From Motilibacter aurantiacus (GTDB lineage: Bacteria > Actinomycetota > Actinomycetes > Motilibacterales > Motilibacteraceae), in the NCBI RefSeq assembly GCF_011250645.1, contig NZ_JAANNO010000003.1, positions 248,001 through 312,000 on the forward strand: 64,000 nt of DNA, read 5' to 3'. Shown here one piece after another: positions 15,538 through 24,095 of this stretch. The notes under the pieces are model-generated. The model was not told the origin of the DNA. It worked only from the letters and a program-made list of their open reading frames with translations, and did not search any database. The stretch's first letter is position 1. Every line of letters begins with the position of its first letter. Both the position numbers and the translations under genes were made by a program.

Positions 15538-17741
15538 CGGCCGGCGCCGGGCGACGGCGCCGGGCGGGGGGCACGGGCCGGCCTGCGCGGCTTGACCGCC
15601 GTGCGCGAGGTGGTGGCCGGCGGCAGGACGCTGCCGTCGGCGGCGATGCGGGGCAGGCCCTTGGGCGGGGCCGCGCCCTTCTGCAGCGCGGTCGCAGGCC
15701 GCACGGAGGCGCCGGAGACCCCGAGCAGCTTCTCGTAGATCGCGCGGACCTGCGGACCGGACGTCCCGGAGCCGGTACCGCCCTGGGTCACCATCATCAC
15801 GATCGCGTACTGCGGCTCGTCGGCCGGCGCGTACGCCGCGAACCACGAGGTCGACTGCTTGCCGAAGACCTCCGCGGTGCCGGTCTTGGACGCCACGGGG
15901 ACCTGCTCGAGCGGCCAGCCGCGGAAGACGCCGGCGCCGGTGCCGGTGCTGCTCACCTTCGTCAGCGCGCGCTGCAGGAACTGCAACGTGTCCTTGCTGA
16001 CCGGCAGCTTGCCTGCGCTCTCGGGCTTGAACTGCTTGACGACCTTGCCGTCCGGCCGCATCACGGCCTTGGCGACCTGGGGGACCCAGAGCGTGCCGCC
16101 GTTGGCCACGGCGGCGTAGACCCGCGCCATCTGCAGCGGCGTCACGAGCACGTCGCCCTGGCCGATGGCGAAGTTCGCCTCGTCCCCGGGGCCGTAGCGC
16201 CAGCCGTCCGTGCAGTTCTCCTTGGCCAGCTGGAGCAGGAACGCGGCCCGCTCGCGGTCCTCGACCTCCGGGTAGCCCTTCTTCGCGCGCACGCAGGCCG
16301 CGGCCTTCGTGGCCTCCCAGTAGTCCCGCTTCCACTCGCGCCCGGGGATGCGCCCGTCGGCCTCGGCGGGCAGGTCGACGCCGGTCGCCTTCCCCAGGCC
16401 GTAGCCCTTGGCGGCCTGGACGAACGGGTCCCTGGCGTCGCTGCGCTGCTCGTAGCCGCCGAGCCGGTTCCACACCGTGTCGGCGAAGTAGTACCAGTTG
16501 GTGTCGCAGGACACCTCGATCGCGCGCTCGAACGAGATGACGCCGTACGCCGCGGACTCGTAGTTCTTCTTCAGGTGGTTGCCGACGTTGTACGTGCCCG
16601 GGCAGTCGTACGACCGGTGCACCGAGAATCCGGCGTCCACCGCAGCGGCTGTCGAGACGGCCTTGAAGATCGAGCCGGGGGCGTACTCGCCCTGGGTGGC
16701 GCGGTTGAGGATCTTGTAGTTGCCCGCGGCGCCGGTGATGTTCTCGTACTCGGACTGGCTGATGCCGCCGACCCAGATGTTCGGCCGGTACGACGGGTAG
16801 CTCGCCATCGCCACGACGCCGCCGGTGCGCACGTCCATGACCACCGCGGACGCCGAGTCGGCGCGGAACGTCGCACCGCCCTTGTTGGGGTCGCCCTTGG
16901 TGCGCGCGCCCTCGACGGCCGCGACGAGCGCGTCCTCGGTCGCCTTCTGCACCTTGGCGTCCAGATGGGTGACGACGTAGTTGCCGGGGGTGGGGTCGGT
17001 CTCGCTGATCGTGCCGGTGACACCGCCCTGGGAGTCGACGGCCAGCTGGCGGATCCCCGGCGTGCCGCGCAGGTAGGCGTCGTACTGCTTCTCCAGCCCG
17101 GCCCGCCCGACCAGGTCGCTGCTCTGCAGCGGGCGCCCGTCGGCCTTGGCCTGCTCCACCTCCTCCTCGGTCACCGGGCCGAGGTAGCCGACCGCGTGCG
17201 CGGCGTTGGCGCCCACGCCGCCGCCGGCGTAGTCACGCACGCTCTGCTGCTCCGCGGTGACGCCCGGGAAGTCCTCACGCCGCTCGAGGATCTGCTGGAC
17301 GGCGTCCATCATCGCGTCGTCCTCGCCGTCCGCGACCGGGATCGGCTGGTACGGGGAGCCGTTCCAGCACACGCTGCGGACCGCGTCCGGCGCCCCGCAC
17401 ACCGTGGTGCGGGCCTTGAGGTCGGCGTACTCGACGTCGAGCACCGTGGCCAGCCGGGTGAGGAGCGCCTTGCCGCCGTCGCTCTGGCGCAGCAGCTCCG
17501 TGCGGCTCACCGACACGACGAGCGCCGTCCGGTTGCGGGCGAGCGGGCGGCCGGCGACGTCGACGATCAGCCCGCGGGTCGCCGGGGTCACGACGTCGCG
17601 CACGCGGTTGCTGGTCGCCGCGGCCTCGTAGGTGTCGCCGCTGTGCACCTGGAGGAACCAGAGCCGCCCGCCGAGGGTGGCGATCAGCGAGAGCACCAGG
17701 ACCTGCAGGACGACGAGGCGCAGGCCGGAGCGCTGGTTCAC
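15534..17741 (-). CDS. mrdA: Penicillin-binding protein 2 (class B transpeptidase)
   Basis: A 735-residue class B PBP that cross-links peptidoglycan during elongation. One N-terminal membrane helix (about 8-30) is followed by the pedestal/dimerisation domain with the GxxG-type RGLIVDVAGRPLARN motif. The transpeptidase domain has APGSIFK (active-site Ser at about 356), SCDTN (about 410) and SKTGTAEV (about 619-626). A Pro/Arg/Ala tail of about 60 residues follows. The start is GTG at 17741 with AAGGA about 10 nt upstream. A 111-bp spacer separates it from mreD, longer than other gaps in this operon, so an internal promoter is possible. It overlaps rodA by 4 bp. Confidence 0.95.
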   Translation of the reverse strand: MNQRSGLRLVVLQVLVLSLIATLGGRLWFLQVHSGDTYEAAATSNRVRDVVTPATRGLIVDVAGRPLARNRTALVVSVSRTELLRQSDGGKALLTRLATVLDVEYADLKARTTVCGAPDAVRSVCWNGSPYQPIPVADGEDDAMMDAVQQILERREDFPGVTAEQQSVRDYAGGGVGANAAHAVGYLGPVTEEEVEQAKADGRPLQSSDLVGRAGLEKQYDAYLRGTPGIRQLAVDSQGGVTGTISETDPTPGNYVVTHLDAKVQKATEDALVAAVEGARTKGDPNKGGATFRADSASAVVMDVRTGGVVAMASYPSYRPNIWVGGISQSEYENITGAAGNYKILNRATQGEYAPGSIFKAVSTAAAVDAGFSVHRSYDCPGTYNVGNHLKKNYESAAYGVISFERAIEVSCDTNWYYFADTVWNRLGGYEQRSDARDPFVQAAKGYGLGKATGVDLPAEADGRIPGREWKRDYWEATKAAACVRAKKGYPEVEDRERAAFLLQLAKENCTDGWRYGPGDEANFAIGQGDVLVTPLQMARVYAAVANGGTLWVPQVAKAVMRPDGKVVKQFKPESAGKLPVSKDTLQFLQRALTKVSSTGTGAGVFRGWPLEQVPVASKTGTAEVFGKQSTSWFAAYAPADEPQYAIVMMVTQGGTGSGTSGPQVRAIYEKLLGVSGASVRPATALQKGAAPPKGLPRIAADGSVLPPATTSRTAVKPRRPARAPRPAPSPGAGR

Positions 17742-17852
17742 CGGGCAATTCCTTCACTGGCTGGCGGGAAGAGACGCACGTCGACTCCGACGACCTGCCC
17801 GGCCGGGCCGTTCCCGAGAGGGCGCGCCTGCGGCGGCCCGCGAGGGGCAGCT

Positions 17853-18368
17853 CTAACGTCGGAAGTCTGGTTCGGGATCGATGCGTCGTGCCAGCCCCCC
17901 GACGACGGGGACGACGACCGCCGTCAACACCACATCGTAGATGACCGAGGACGTCATCAGCCCGGGCACACGCGGCCAATCGACCCCTTCGTCCCCCACG
18001 AGGGCGGCCAGGGCGGCGTAGCCGAGCACCGACGCGGCGCTCGCCAGGGTGACGGCGAACAGCGCGACGACCGGGGTGTCGTCCGCGTCCTCGAACAGCC
18101 GCCCGACGGCGTAGCCGAGCAGCAGGAAGACCGCCGCCCAACGGCCCGCGCCCCCGTCGGACGGAGGCGCGAGGTCGAGCAGCAGGCCGGCGGCGAAGCC
18201 GACCACCGCGCCGTCGAGCGGCCCCCAGCGCAGGGCGAGGGCGACGACGACGAGCAGCACCACGTCCGGCGTCGAGCCGGGCAGCCCGAGCGGCGCGAGA
18301 GCGGCGAGCTCGAGCACGGAGGCGCAGAGCAGCAGCAGCGCCGCCAGCCCCACGCGCGGCAGGCTCAC
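17853..18368 (-). CDS. mreD: Rod shape-determining membrane protein MreD
   Basis: A 171-residue integral membrane protein with about five hydrophobic segments (LPRVGLAALLLLCASVLEL, PDVVLLVVVALALRWGPLDG, VVGFAAGLLLDLAPPSDG and others). The LLDLAPP element is typical of MreD. It belongs to the elongasome and links MreC and MreB to RodA/PBP2. The ATG overlaps the last bases of mreC by 4 bp. Sequence conservation in MreD is low, so the call leans on position and topology, which here agree. Confidence 0.92.
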   Translation of the reverse strand: MSLPRVGLAALLLLCASVLELAALAPLGLPGSTPDVVLLVVVALALRWGPLDGAVVGFAAGLLLDLAPPSDGGAGRWAAVFLLLGYAVGRLFEDADDTPVVALFAVTLASAASVLGYAALAALVGDEGVDWPRVPGLMTSSVIYDVVLTAVVVPVVGGLARRIDPEPDFRR

Positions 18369-19303
18369 CCCGCCGCCCGCGTGCCCGGGGTACGAGCGGG
18401 GCCGGCGCCGGCCTGCCGGCGCCCCGCCGCCGGGCTCGCCCCGGGGGTCGCAGCCGGGACGCTCCCCCTCGCTTCTCGCTCGCCGGGCAGGACGACCGCG
18501 ACCGTGTCCAGATGGGCGAAGTCGACTGCAGGCGTGACCGTCGCGCGAGTGGTCAGGGTGCCGGGGGCGCGGCGGACGTCCGCGACCCTGCCGACCAGCA
18601 CGTCCGCCACGAGCGGCCCGTCCCCCACCGAGCCCACCGTGACCAGCGCGGTCCCGGGCTCGAGCGGCTCGGTGTCGTAGATCGTCAGCGCGAGCGGCTT
18701 GCCCTCGCCCTGGCCCTCGACGAACCCGGTCGCGCCGGTGCTCCCGACCCGGACGCGGGCGACGAAGTCGGGGTCGGTGGCCAGCAGCACCGTCGAGGTC
18801 GAGCGGGCCGTCCCCTTGACCCGGCCGACGAGCCCGTCGCCGTTGATCACGGTCGTGTCGTCACGGACCCCGTCCTGGCTGCCGACGTCGAGGGACGCGG
18901 TGGTGGTGAACCCCTGGGCGCGCGACAGCGCGGTGACGCGCGCCGCGACGTCGGGGAACCTGCGGACCGTGGGCTGGCGGGCCAGCGCGTCGTACTCCGC
19001 GAGCCGGCGCAGGTCGTTCTCCCGCGTGGCGGCGTCCTGCCGCAGCTGGCGGTTCTCCGCCTCGAGCCGGCTGATCTGCTCGTCCTTGGCACCGAGCTCG
19101 CGCAGGTCGTCGACGAGGCCGGTCACCGGACGGACCGCAGCCGACACCCCCGCCTGCACGGGGCCGAGCACGTCGGCCACCGCGGAGCGGACGTGGCCGA
19201 TCGGCCCGCCGCCCGAGGTCCGGTCGTCGAGCATGACGAGGGTCAGCGCGGTGAGCAGCAGCAGCACGAGGACCAGGCGGGTACGCCGGGTGTCACGTCC
19301 CAT
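18365..19303 (-). CDS. mreC: Rod shape-determining protein MreC
   Basis: A 312-residue bitopic protein: one N-terminal membrane helix (RLVLVLLLLTALTLVMLDD), a coiled coil at about 65-100 (LGAKDEQISRLEAENRQLRQ), then the two beta-barrel domains of MreC (SLDVGSQDGVRDDTTVINGD, GLVGRVKGTARSTSTVLLATD, ALVTVGSVGDGPLVADVLVG). It organises the elongasome outside the membrane and activates PBP2. The Pro/Ala-rich last 40 residues are low complexity. It lies 50 bp after mreB and overlaps mreD. Confidence 0.94.
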   Translation of the reverse strand: MGRDTRRTRLVLVLLLLTALTLVMLDDRTSGGGPIGHVRSAVADVLGPVQAGVSAAVRPVTGLVDDLRELGAKDEQISRLEAENRQLRQDAATRENDLRRLAEYDALARQPTVRRFPDVAARVTALSRAQGFTTTASLDVGSQDGVRDDTTVINGDGLVGRVKGTARSTSTVLLATDPDFVARVRVGSTGATGFVEGQGEGKPLALTIYDTEPLEPGTALVTVGSVGDGPLVADVLVGRVADVRRAPGTLTTRATVTPAVDFAHLDTVAVVLPGEREARGSVPAATPGASPAAGRRQAGAGPARTPGTRAAG

Positions 19304-19353
19304 CGGGCCCTGCCCAGGGTGCTGCGCTCACCAGCGCACGGTGTCGCGCCCCG

Positions 19354-20385
19354 TCAATGACGTGGCTCGGACAGCAGGACCTGCTGGAGCTCCTCGAACT
19401 CCTCCACGCACTTGCCCGACCCCATCGCCACCGAGTCCAGCGGCCGGTCGGTCACATGGATCGGCATGCCGGTCTCGTGGCGCAGCCGCTCGTCGAGGCC
19501 GTGCAGCATGGCGCCGCCGCCGGCGAGCACGATGCCGCGGTCCATGATGTCGCCGGACAGCTCCGGCGGGCACTTGTCCAGCGTGGTCTTCACCGCGTCG
19601 ACGATCGCGTTGACCGGCTCCTCGATGGCCTTGCGGACCTCCTCGGCGCTGACCACGATCGTCTTGGGCAGGCCGGAGACGAGGTCGCGCCCGCGGATCT
19701 CGGCGTTGGGCTCGTCCGGCAGCGGGAACGCCGACCCGATCGCCATCTTGATCTCCTCGGCGGTGCGCTCGCCGAGCATGAGGCTGTATTCCTTCTTGAC
19801 GTACTGGATGATCGCGTTGTCCAGCTCGTCGCCGCCGACGCGGATCGACTGGCTGGTCACGATCCCGCCGAGCGAGATCACCGCGACCTCGGTCGTGCCG
19901 CCGCCGATGTCCACGATCATGTTGCCGGTCGGCTCGTGCACCGGCAGGCCGGCGCCGATCGCCGCGGCCATCGGCTCCTCGATGATGTAGACCTTGCGCG
20001 CGCCCGCCGCGTAGCCCGCGTCCTTCACCGCCCGCTGCTCGACCCCGGTGATGCCGCTCGGGACGCAGACGACGAGGCGCGGGTGGGAGAAGCGCCGCCG
20101 CCGGTGCACCTTCTGGATGAAGTAGCGCAGCATCTTCTCGGTGGTGTCGAAGTCGGCGATGACGCCGTCCTTCAGCGGGCGGATCGCGACGATGTTGCCC
20201 GGGGTGCGCCCGATCATCTTCTTCGCCTCGGCGCCCACGGCGAGGATGCCGCCGGTGCCGGTGTTGATGGCGACCACGCTCGGCTCGTTGAGCACGATGC
20301 CGCGCCCCCGCACGTAGACGAGGGTGTTGGCCGTTCCGAGGTCGACGGCCATGTCACGGCCGATGAAGCCCAGCTTGTTCGCCAT
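19354..20385 (-). CDS. mreB: Actin-like rod shape protein MreB
   Basis: The bacterial actin MreB (343 residues), which forms membrane-associated filaments that steer wall elongation. The protein opens [20 protein letters not shown] and shows phosphate-1 ([11 protein letters not shown]), the [16 protein letters not shown] connect, phosphate-2 ([13 protein letters not shown]) and adenosine ([14 protein letters not shown]) motifs. I take the ATG at 20385 because homologues start there; the upstream in-frame ATG near 20457 would add a low-quality Ala/Thr tail and has no better ribosome binding site. It is first in the mreB-mreC-mreD-PBP2-rodA cluster. Confidence 0.96.
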   Translation of the reverse strand: MANKLGFIGRDMAVDLGTANTLVYVRGRGIVLNEPSVVAINTGTGGILAVGAEAKKMIGRTPGNIVAIRPLKDGVIADFDTTEKMLRYFIQKVHRRRRFSHPRLVVCVPSGITGVEQRAVKDAGYAAGARKVYIIEEPMAAAIGAGLPVHEPTGNMIVDIGGGTTEVAVISLGGIVTSQSIRVGGDELDNAIIQYVKKEYSLMLGERTAEEIKMAIGSAFPLPDEPNAEIRGRDLVSGLPKTIVVSAEEVRKAIEEPVNAIVDAVKTTLDKCPPELSGDIMDRGIVLAGGGAMLHGLDERLRHETGMPIHVTDRPLDSVAMGSGKCVEEFEELQQVLLSEPRH

Positions 20386-20550
20386 GGAGTGTGGGGCGGC
20401 CTTCCGGGTCGCGGGCGTTGGTTGCGCAGTTCTGCCGTCCGCTGACGACGCTGCCATGCTAGCCCGGCTGGGTGACAGCTCCAGGGCCCCGACGGGCCGG
20501 GTGTGGACGCGCGCTCGGGCACCGCGCCGGCTGTGCGTCAATCGGCTCGA

Positions 20551-20570
20551 GGGCCTCCTCGAGGAGGCCC
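20551..20570. terminator. Perfect 20-bp palindrome between ndk and mreB
   Basis: The hairpin GGGCCTCC-TCGA-GGAGGCCC lies 90 bp downstream of the ndk stop in the 274-bp ndk-mreB spacer. It could end the folC-side transcript (DUF4233-ndk) before mreB. No T-tract follows. No other gene is visible in 20386-20659. Confidence 0.5.
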
Positions 20571-20659
20571 GGAGGGGCGCTCCGGCAGCGACCCGCGCAG
20601 GGCGTCACTGCCGAGGCGCACGTCGACGCGGTCGCGCGGCCGGGCCGGGCCGGCACGTG

Positions 20660-21094
20660 TCAGAGCGACGGGAAGTAGATCCCGATCTCGCGCTGGGCCG
20701 ACTCGGGGGAGTCCGAGCCGTGGACGATGTTCTCGATGACCTTCTTGCCCCAGTCGCGCGAGAGGTCACCGCGGATCGAGCCGGGCGCGGCGACGGTCGG
20801 GTCGGTGGCGCCCGCGATGGAGCGGAAGCCCTCGACGACCCGCTGGCCCTCGACCACGGCGGCGACGATCGGGCCGGAGGTGATGAACTCGAGCAGCGGC
20901 TCGAAGAAGGGCTTGCCCTCGTGCTCGGCGTAGTGCCGGCTCGCGGTCTCCCGGTCGAGCTGGCGCAGCTCGAGGGCGACGAGCCGGTAGCCCTTGGCCT
21001 CGATCCGGCGCAGCACCTCGCCGGTGAGGCCTCGGGCGACGCCGTCGGGCTTGACGAGGACCAGGGTGCGCTCGATCTGCTGCGTGTCGCTCAC
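20660..21094 (-). CDS. ndk: Nucleoside diphosphate kinase
   Basis: A 144-residue NDP kinase that equalises NTP and dNTP pools by a phospho-histidine ping-pong. Visible are [20 protein letters not shown], the nucleotide-binding ATDP (97-100) and PGSIRGD (105-111) segments, and the active site [13 protein letters not shown] with His125. The start is GTG at 21094, giving an [18 protein letters not shown]-terminus. It begins 11 bp after the DUF4233 stop, keeping the usual folC-DUF4233-ndk order except that folC has been split away. Confidence 0.96.
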   Translation of the reverse strand: MSDTQQIERTLVLVKPDGVARGLTGEVLRRIEAKGYRLVALELRQLDRETASRHYAEHEGKPFFEPLLEFITSGPIVAAVVEGQRVVEGFRSIAGATDPTVAAPGSIRGDLSRDWGKKVIENIVHGSDSPESAQREIGIYFPSL

Positions 21095-21105
21095 GCCGCC
21101 GGAGC

Positions 21106-21459
21106 CTAGCGAGCGCCTGCGGCCGGCTCGACCCCGGCCGACGCCCGGGCGGCCCGCTCGACGCGGGTCGACAGCACCATGAAGCCGAACCACATCGCGG
21201 CGAACACCGGCCCGAGCAGCCACATCGCGGGCACGACGAAGCCCGTGGCGACGATCGCGACCTGCAGCAGCGAGCCGAGGCCGTACGCCCACCGGTGCCG
21301 CAGCAGGCCGGTCACCACCAGGCAGGCCGCCGCGAGCGCCAGCCCCGTGGCGACGACCGGGCCGGTGGGCAGGTCGGAGAGGTTGGCTGCGACCAGCATC
21401 GCGAAGAAGACGACGAACGCCTCGAAGGTGAGGACGATCGCGGCGAGGGAACGGCGCAC
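21106..21459 (-). CDS. DUF4233 membrane protein
   Basis: A 117-residue protein with about four membrane helices ([74 protein letters not shown]). It matches the DUF4233 family, found in actinobacteria directly after folC and before ndk (Rv2446c in M. tuberculosis). Function unknown. Here it is separated from folC by the inserted five-gene cassette and needs its own promoter within 21460-21613. Confidence 0.88.
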   Translation of the reverse strand: MRRSLAAIVLTFEAFVVFFAMLVAANLSDLPTGPVVATGLALAAACLVVTGLLRHRWAYGLGSLLQVAIVATGFVVPAMWLLGPVFAAMWFGFMVLSTRVERAARASAGVEPAAGAR

Positions 21460-21613
21460 CTGCTGAGCCTACGGCGCTCCCGGGCGTGCGGCACGGCCGC
21501 TGCCCGCCGCAGCGGCGGGGCTGCTCCCAGCCACCTCCCAGGTTGCCCACATCAGCCGCTCACACGCCTGCCGGACAGTGCTCGCAGTCGAGCAGCCGGG
21601 GGTTGGAGGCGTC

Positions 21614-21661
21614 ATGCGCACGGTCCGAGCAGAGTTCCGGGATCCAGGGGTGCCGCGGTGA
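21614..21661 (+). CDS. 15-codon leader ORF coupled to the efflux adaptor
   Basis: A short frame with a better ribosome binding site than the gene it precedes. GGAGG lies 4 nt before ATG 21614, and the frame encodes MRTVRAEFRDPGVPR. Its TGA (21659-21661) overlaps the GTG start of the adaptor gene (21658-21660) as GTGA, exactly like every later junction in this operon. It probably loads ribosomes for the adaptor by termination-reinitiation. It might instead be a regulatory leader peptide or a chance frame. Confidence 0.5.
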   Translation: MRTVRAEFRDPGVPR

Positions 21662-23352
21662 GCCGTCGCCTGCTCGTGATCAACTGCGTGCTCGCGCTGG
21701 CGCTCGTCGCCTCGGGGATCGGGGCGTACTTCCTGGTCAGCGGGCCGGCCGAGGCCGAGTCGGGGGACGTTCGCACCGCCCGGGTCGCCCGCGCGACGGT
21801 GACCTCGACGGTCTCCGCAAGTGGCAACGCGGCCTCGGCGGCGACCTCCGAGCTGAGCTTCAGCAGCAGCGGCGAGGTGACGGCGCTGCGCGTGAAGGTC
21901 GGCGACGTGGTCGACGAGGGCGAGGTCCTGGCGACGATCGACACCGCCGTCGCCGAGCAGGCCGTCGCGTCGGCCAACGCCCAGCTGGAGTCCGCGCAGG
22001 CGCAGCTGGAGACCGTGCAGCAGGGCCAGAGCGACGCCGAGGCCACGAAGGACGCGCTGGCCGTGGAGTCGGCCCGGCTGGCGGTCGAGAGCGCGCAGTC
22101 GGCCCTCGCCCAGGCGAAGGAGCAGGCTGCGCTCGACGCGGAGCAGCAGGCGCAGAACGTCGCGGCCGCCCAGAGCGCGGCCAAGTCCGCGTCCGCGTCC
22201 GCGTCGAGCGTGAGCCGCAGCGCGGCCCAGCCCTCCCCCGCCTCCTCGGCCGGCAGCGGGAGTGGCTCGTCCGGGTCGGGCAGCTCGTCCGGCACGGGCG
22301 GGGCCGGCAGCTCCAGCGGGGCCGGCAGCTCCAGCGGGTCCGGCTCCACCGGCTCCGGCACCTCCACCGGGACGTCCGGCGCGTCGTCCGCCGTCGATGC
22401 CGTCACCGCCGCGAAGCAGCAGCAGGCGCAGTCCGCGCTCGCGAACGAGCAGGCCGTCACCAAGGCCGAGGAGCAGCTGGAGTCCGCACAGAACACGCTC
22501 GCGCAGCAGAAGGCCTCCGCTGCGGCGAACGCCGAGGGGCCGACCGCCGCCGAGGTGGCTTCCGCCGAGGCGGACGTGGAGTCCGCCCGGTCCCAGGTCG
22601 AGCAGGCGGAGGAGGCGCTCGAGGGGACGACCCTGCGCGCTCCGCACACGGGGACGGTGACGCAGGTCAACGGCAAGGTCGGTGACGAGGTGTCGGCCGG
22701 GTCGACGTCCTCGACATCGGGCTCCGGGTCCGACGGCACCTCCGCAGCGGGTGGCACGGCCGGTGCCGGCGGCACCACGACGTCCGCGTCCTCGTCGGCC
22801 GCGTCGTCCTCCGGCGCGTTCCTCGTCGTCAGCGACCTCGCGGCGCTCGAGATCACCGCGGACGTCGCCGAGGCGGATGCCGCCTCGGTCGAGGTGGGGC
22901 AGGCGGCGAGCGTGACGTTCTCGGCCACGGGCACCACCGTCGACGGCACCGTGACCGCCGTCGCCCTCGAGGGCACGACCAGCAACAACGTCGTGCAGTA
23001 CCCGGTCACGGTCCGCGTCGACGCCGCGCCGGAGGACGTCCGGCCCGGTGCGTCCGCGAGCGTGACCATCACCACCGGGAGCGCTGACGACGTGCTGGCC
23101 GTCGCCAGCAGCGCGCTCACCACGGTGGGCAACCGCTCCACCGCGACGGTCGTCCGCGACGGCCTGCAGCAGGTCGTCAGCGTGCAGACCGGCCTCGTCG
23201 GCAACACCACGACCGAGGTCACCAGCGGCCTGGCCGAAGGGGACACCCTCGTGCTGCCGACGACCACGAGCGGCACCACGGGCACCACCGGGTTCCCCGG
23301 CGCCGGCCGCGGGCTCACGGGCGACGGCTTCGGGGCCGGGGGCCGGTCGTGA
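21658..23352 (+). CDS. MacA/HlyD-type membrane-fusion adaptor of an ABC efflux pump
   Basis: A 564-residue extracytoplasmic adaptor for the MacB-like transporter encoded next. A signal-anchor helix (residues 5-27) is followed by a biotinyl-lipoyl half (SSGEVTALRVKVGDVVDEGE), a long Ala/Gln/Glu coiled coil (about 95-185), an unusual Ser/Gly/Thr low-complexity stretch (about 185-243), the returning coiled coil, the second lipoyl half (LRAPHTGTVTQVNGKVGDEV) and a beta-barrel (ALEITADVAEADAASVEVGQ). A second Ser/Thr/Gly insertion breaks the lipoyl half. The GTG at 21658 is chosen for its AGGGG and overlap with the leader ORF. In Gram-positives such adaptors probably work without an outer-membrane duct; the substrate is unknown. 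Confidence 0.88.
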   Translation: MSRRLLVINCVLALALVASGIGAYFLVSGPAEAESGDVRTARVARATVTSTVSASGNAASAATSELSFSSSGEVTALRVKVGDVVDEGEVLATIDTAVAEQAVASANAQLESAQAQLETVQQGQSDAEATKDALAVESARLAVESAQSALAQAKEQAALDAEQQAQNVAAAQSAAKSASASASSVSRSAAQPSPASSAGSGSGSSGSGSSSGTGGAGSSSGAGSSSGSGSTGSGTSTGTSGASSAVDAVTAAKQQQAQSALANEQAVTKAEEQLESAQNTLAQQKASAAANAEGPTAAEVASAEADVESARSQVEQAEEALEGTTLRAPHTGTVTQVNGKVGDEVSAGSTSSTSGSGSDGTSAAGGTAGAGGTTTSASSSAASSSGAFLVVSDLAALEITADVAEADAASVEVGQAASVTFSATGTTVDGTVTAVALEGTTSNNVVQYPVTVRVDAAPEDVRPGASASVTITTGSADDVLAVASSALTTVGNRSTATVVRDGLQQVVSVQTGLVGNTTTEVTSGLAEGDTLVLPTTTSGTTGTTGFPGAGRGLTGDGFGAGGRS

Positions 23353-24095
23353 GCGCGCGCCCCGTCGTCGACCTGCGGGCGATCACGAAGACCTACGGCG
23401 AGGGGGAGACGTCCGTGCACGCGGTCGCGGGCGTCGACCTCGTGGTCGAGCGCGGCGACTACGTCGCGATCATGGGCGCCTCGGGCTCCGGCAAGTCCAC
23501 GCTGATGAACATCATCGGCTGCCTGGACGCGCCGTCGTCCGGTCGTTACCTTCTCGACGCCGTCGACGTGCGGCGGCTGGTCGAGCGCCAGCTCTCGATC
23601 GTGCGCAACCGCAAGATCGGCTTCATCTTCCAGTCCTTCAACCTCGTCCCGCGCACCAGTGCGCTCGCCAACGTCGAGCTCCCGCTGGCGTACGCCGGGG
23701 TGAAGCCGGCCGAGCGGCGGCCGCGGGCGCTGGCCGCGCTCGAGCAGGTCGGGCTCGCGGACCGGACGACGCACCTGCCCTCCGAGCTGTCCGGCGGCCA
23801 GCAGCAGCGCGTCGCGGTCGCGCGGGCGATCGTCACCGCCCCAGTCCTGCTGCTCGCGGACGAGCCGACCGGGGCGCTGGACTCGCGCAGCACCGCGGAC
23901 GTCCTGGCGCTCTTCGACGAGCTCAACGTCTCCGGCCGCACTCTCGTCATCATCACGCACGAGGACGAGGTGGCCGACCGGGCCAAGCGCGTCGTCCGGA
24001 TGCGCGACGGGCTGGTCCAGTCGGACGTACGCCGTTCGCCGGTCGCCGGGCCGCCGCCCGGGCCGTCGGTCGTGCTCGCGGCGGCCGCGTCGTGA
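23349..24095 (+). CDS. MacB-like ABC transporter ATP-binding protein
   Basis: A 248-residue ABC ATPase of the MacB/LolD/FtsE group. Walker A GASGSGKST, Q-loop IFQSFNL, signature LSGGQQQRVAVARA, Walker B LLLADEPTGALDS and H-loop IITHEDE are all intact. The LNIIGCLDxP-type segment MNIIGCLDAPSSG is characteristic of this group. GTG overlaps the adaptor stop by 4 bp, and its own stop overlaps the permease start by 4 bp. It powers the mechanotransmission type of efflux proposed for MacAB. Confidence 0.95.
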   Translation: MSARPVVDLRAITKTYGEGETSVHAVAGVDLVVERGDYVAIMGASGSGKSTLMNIIGCLDAPSSGRYLLDAVDVRRLVERQLSIVRNRKIGFIFQSFNLVPRTSALANVELPLAYAGVKPAERRPRALAALEQVGLADRTTHLPSELSGGQQQRVAVARAIVTAPVLLLADEPTGALDSRSTADVLALFDELNVSGRTLVIITHEDEVADRAKRVVRMRDGLVQSDVRRSPVAGPPPGPSVVLAAAAS

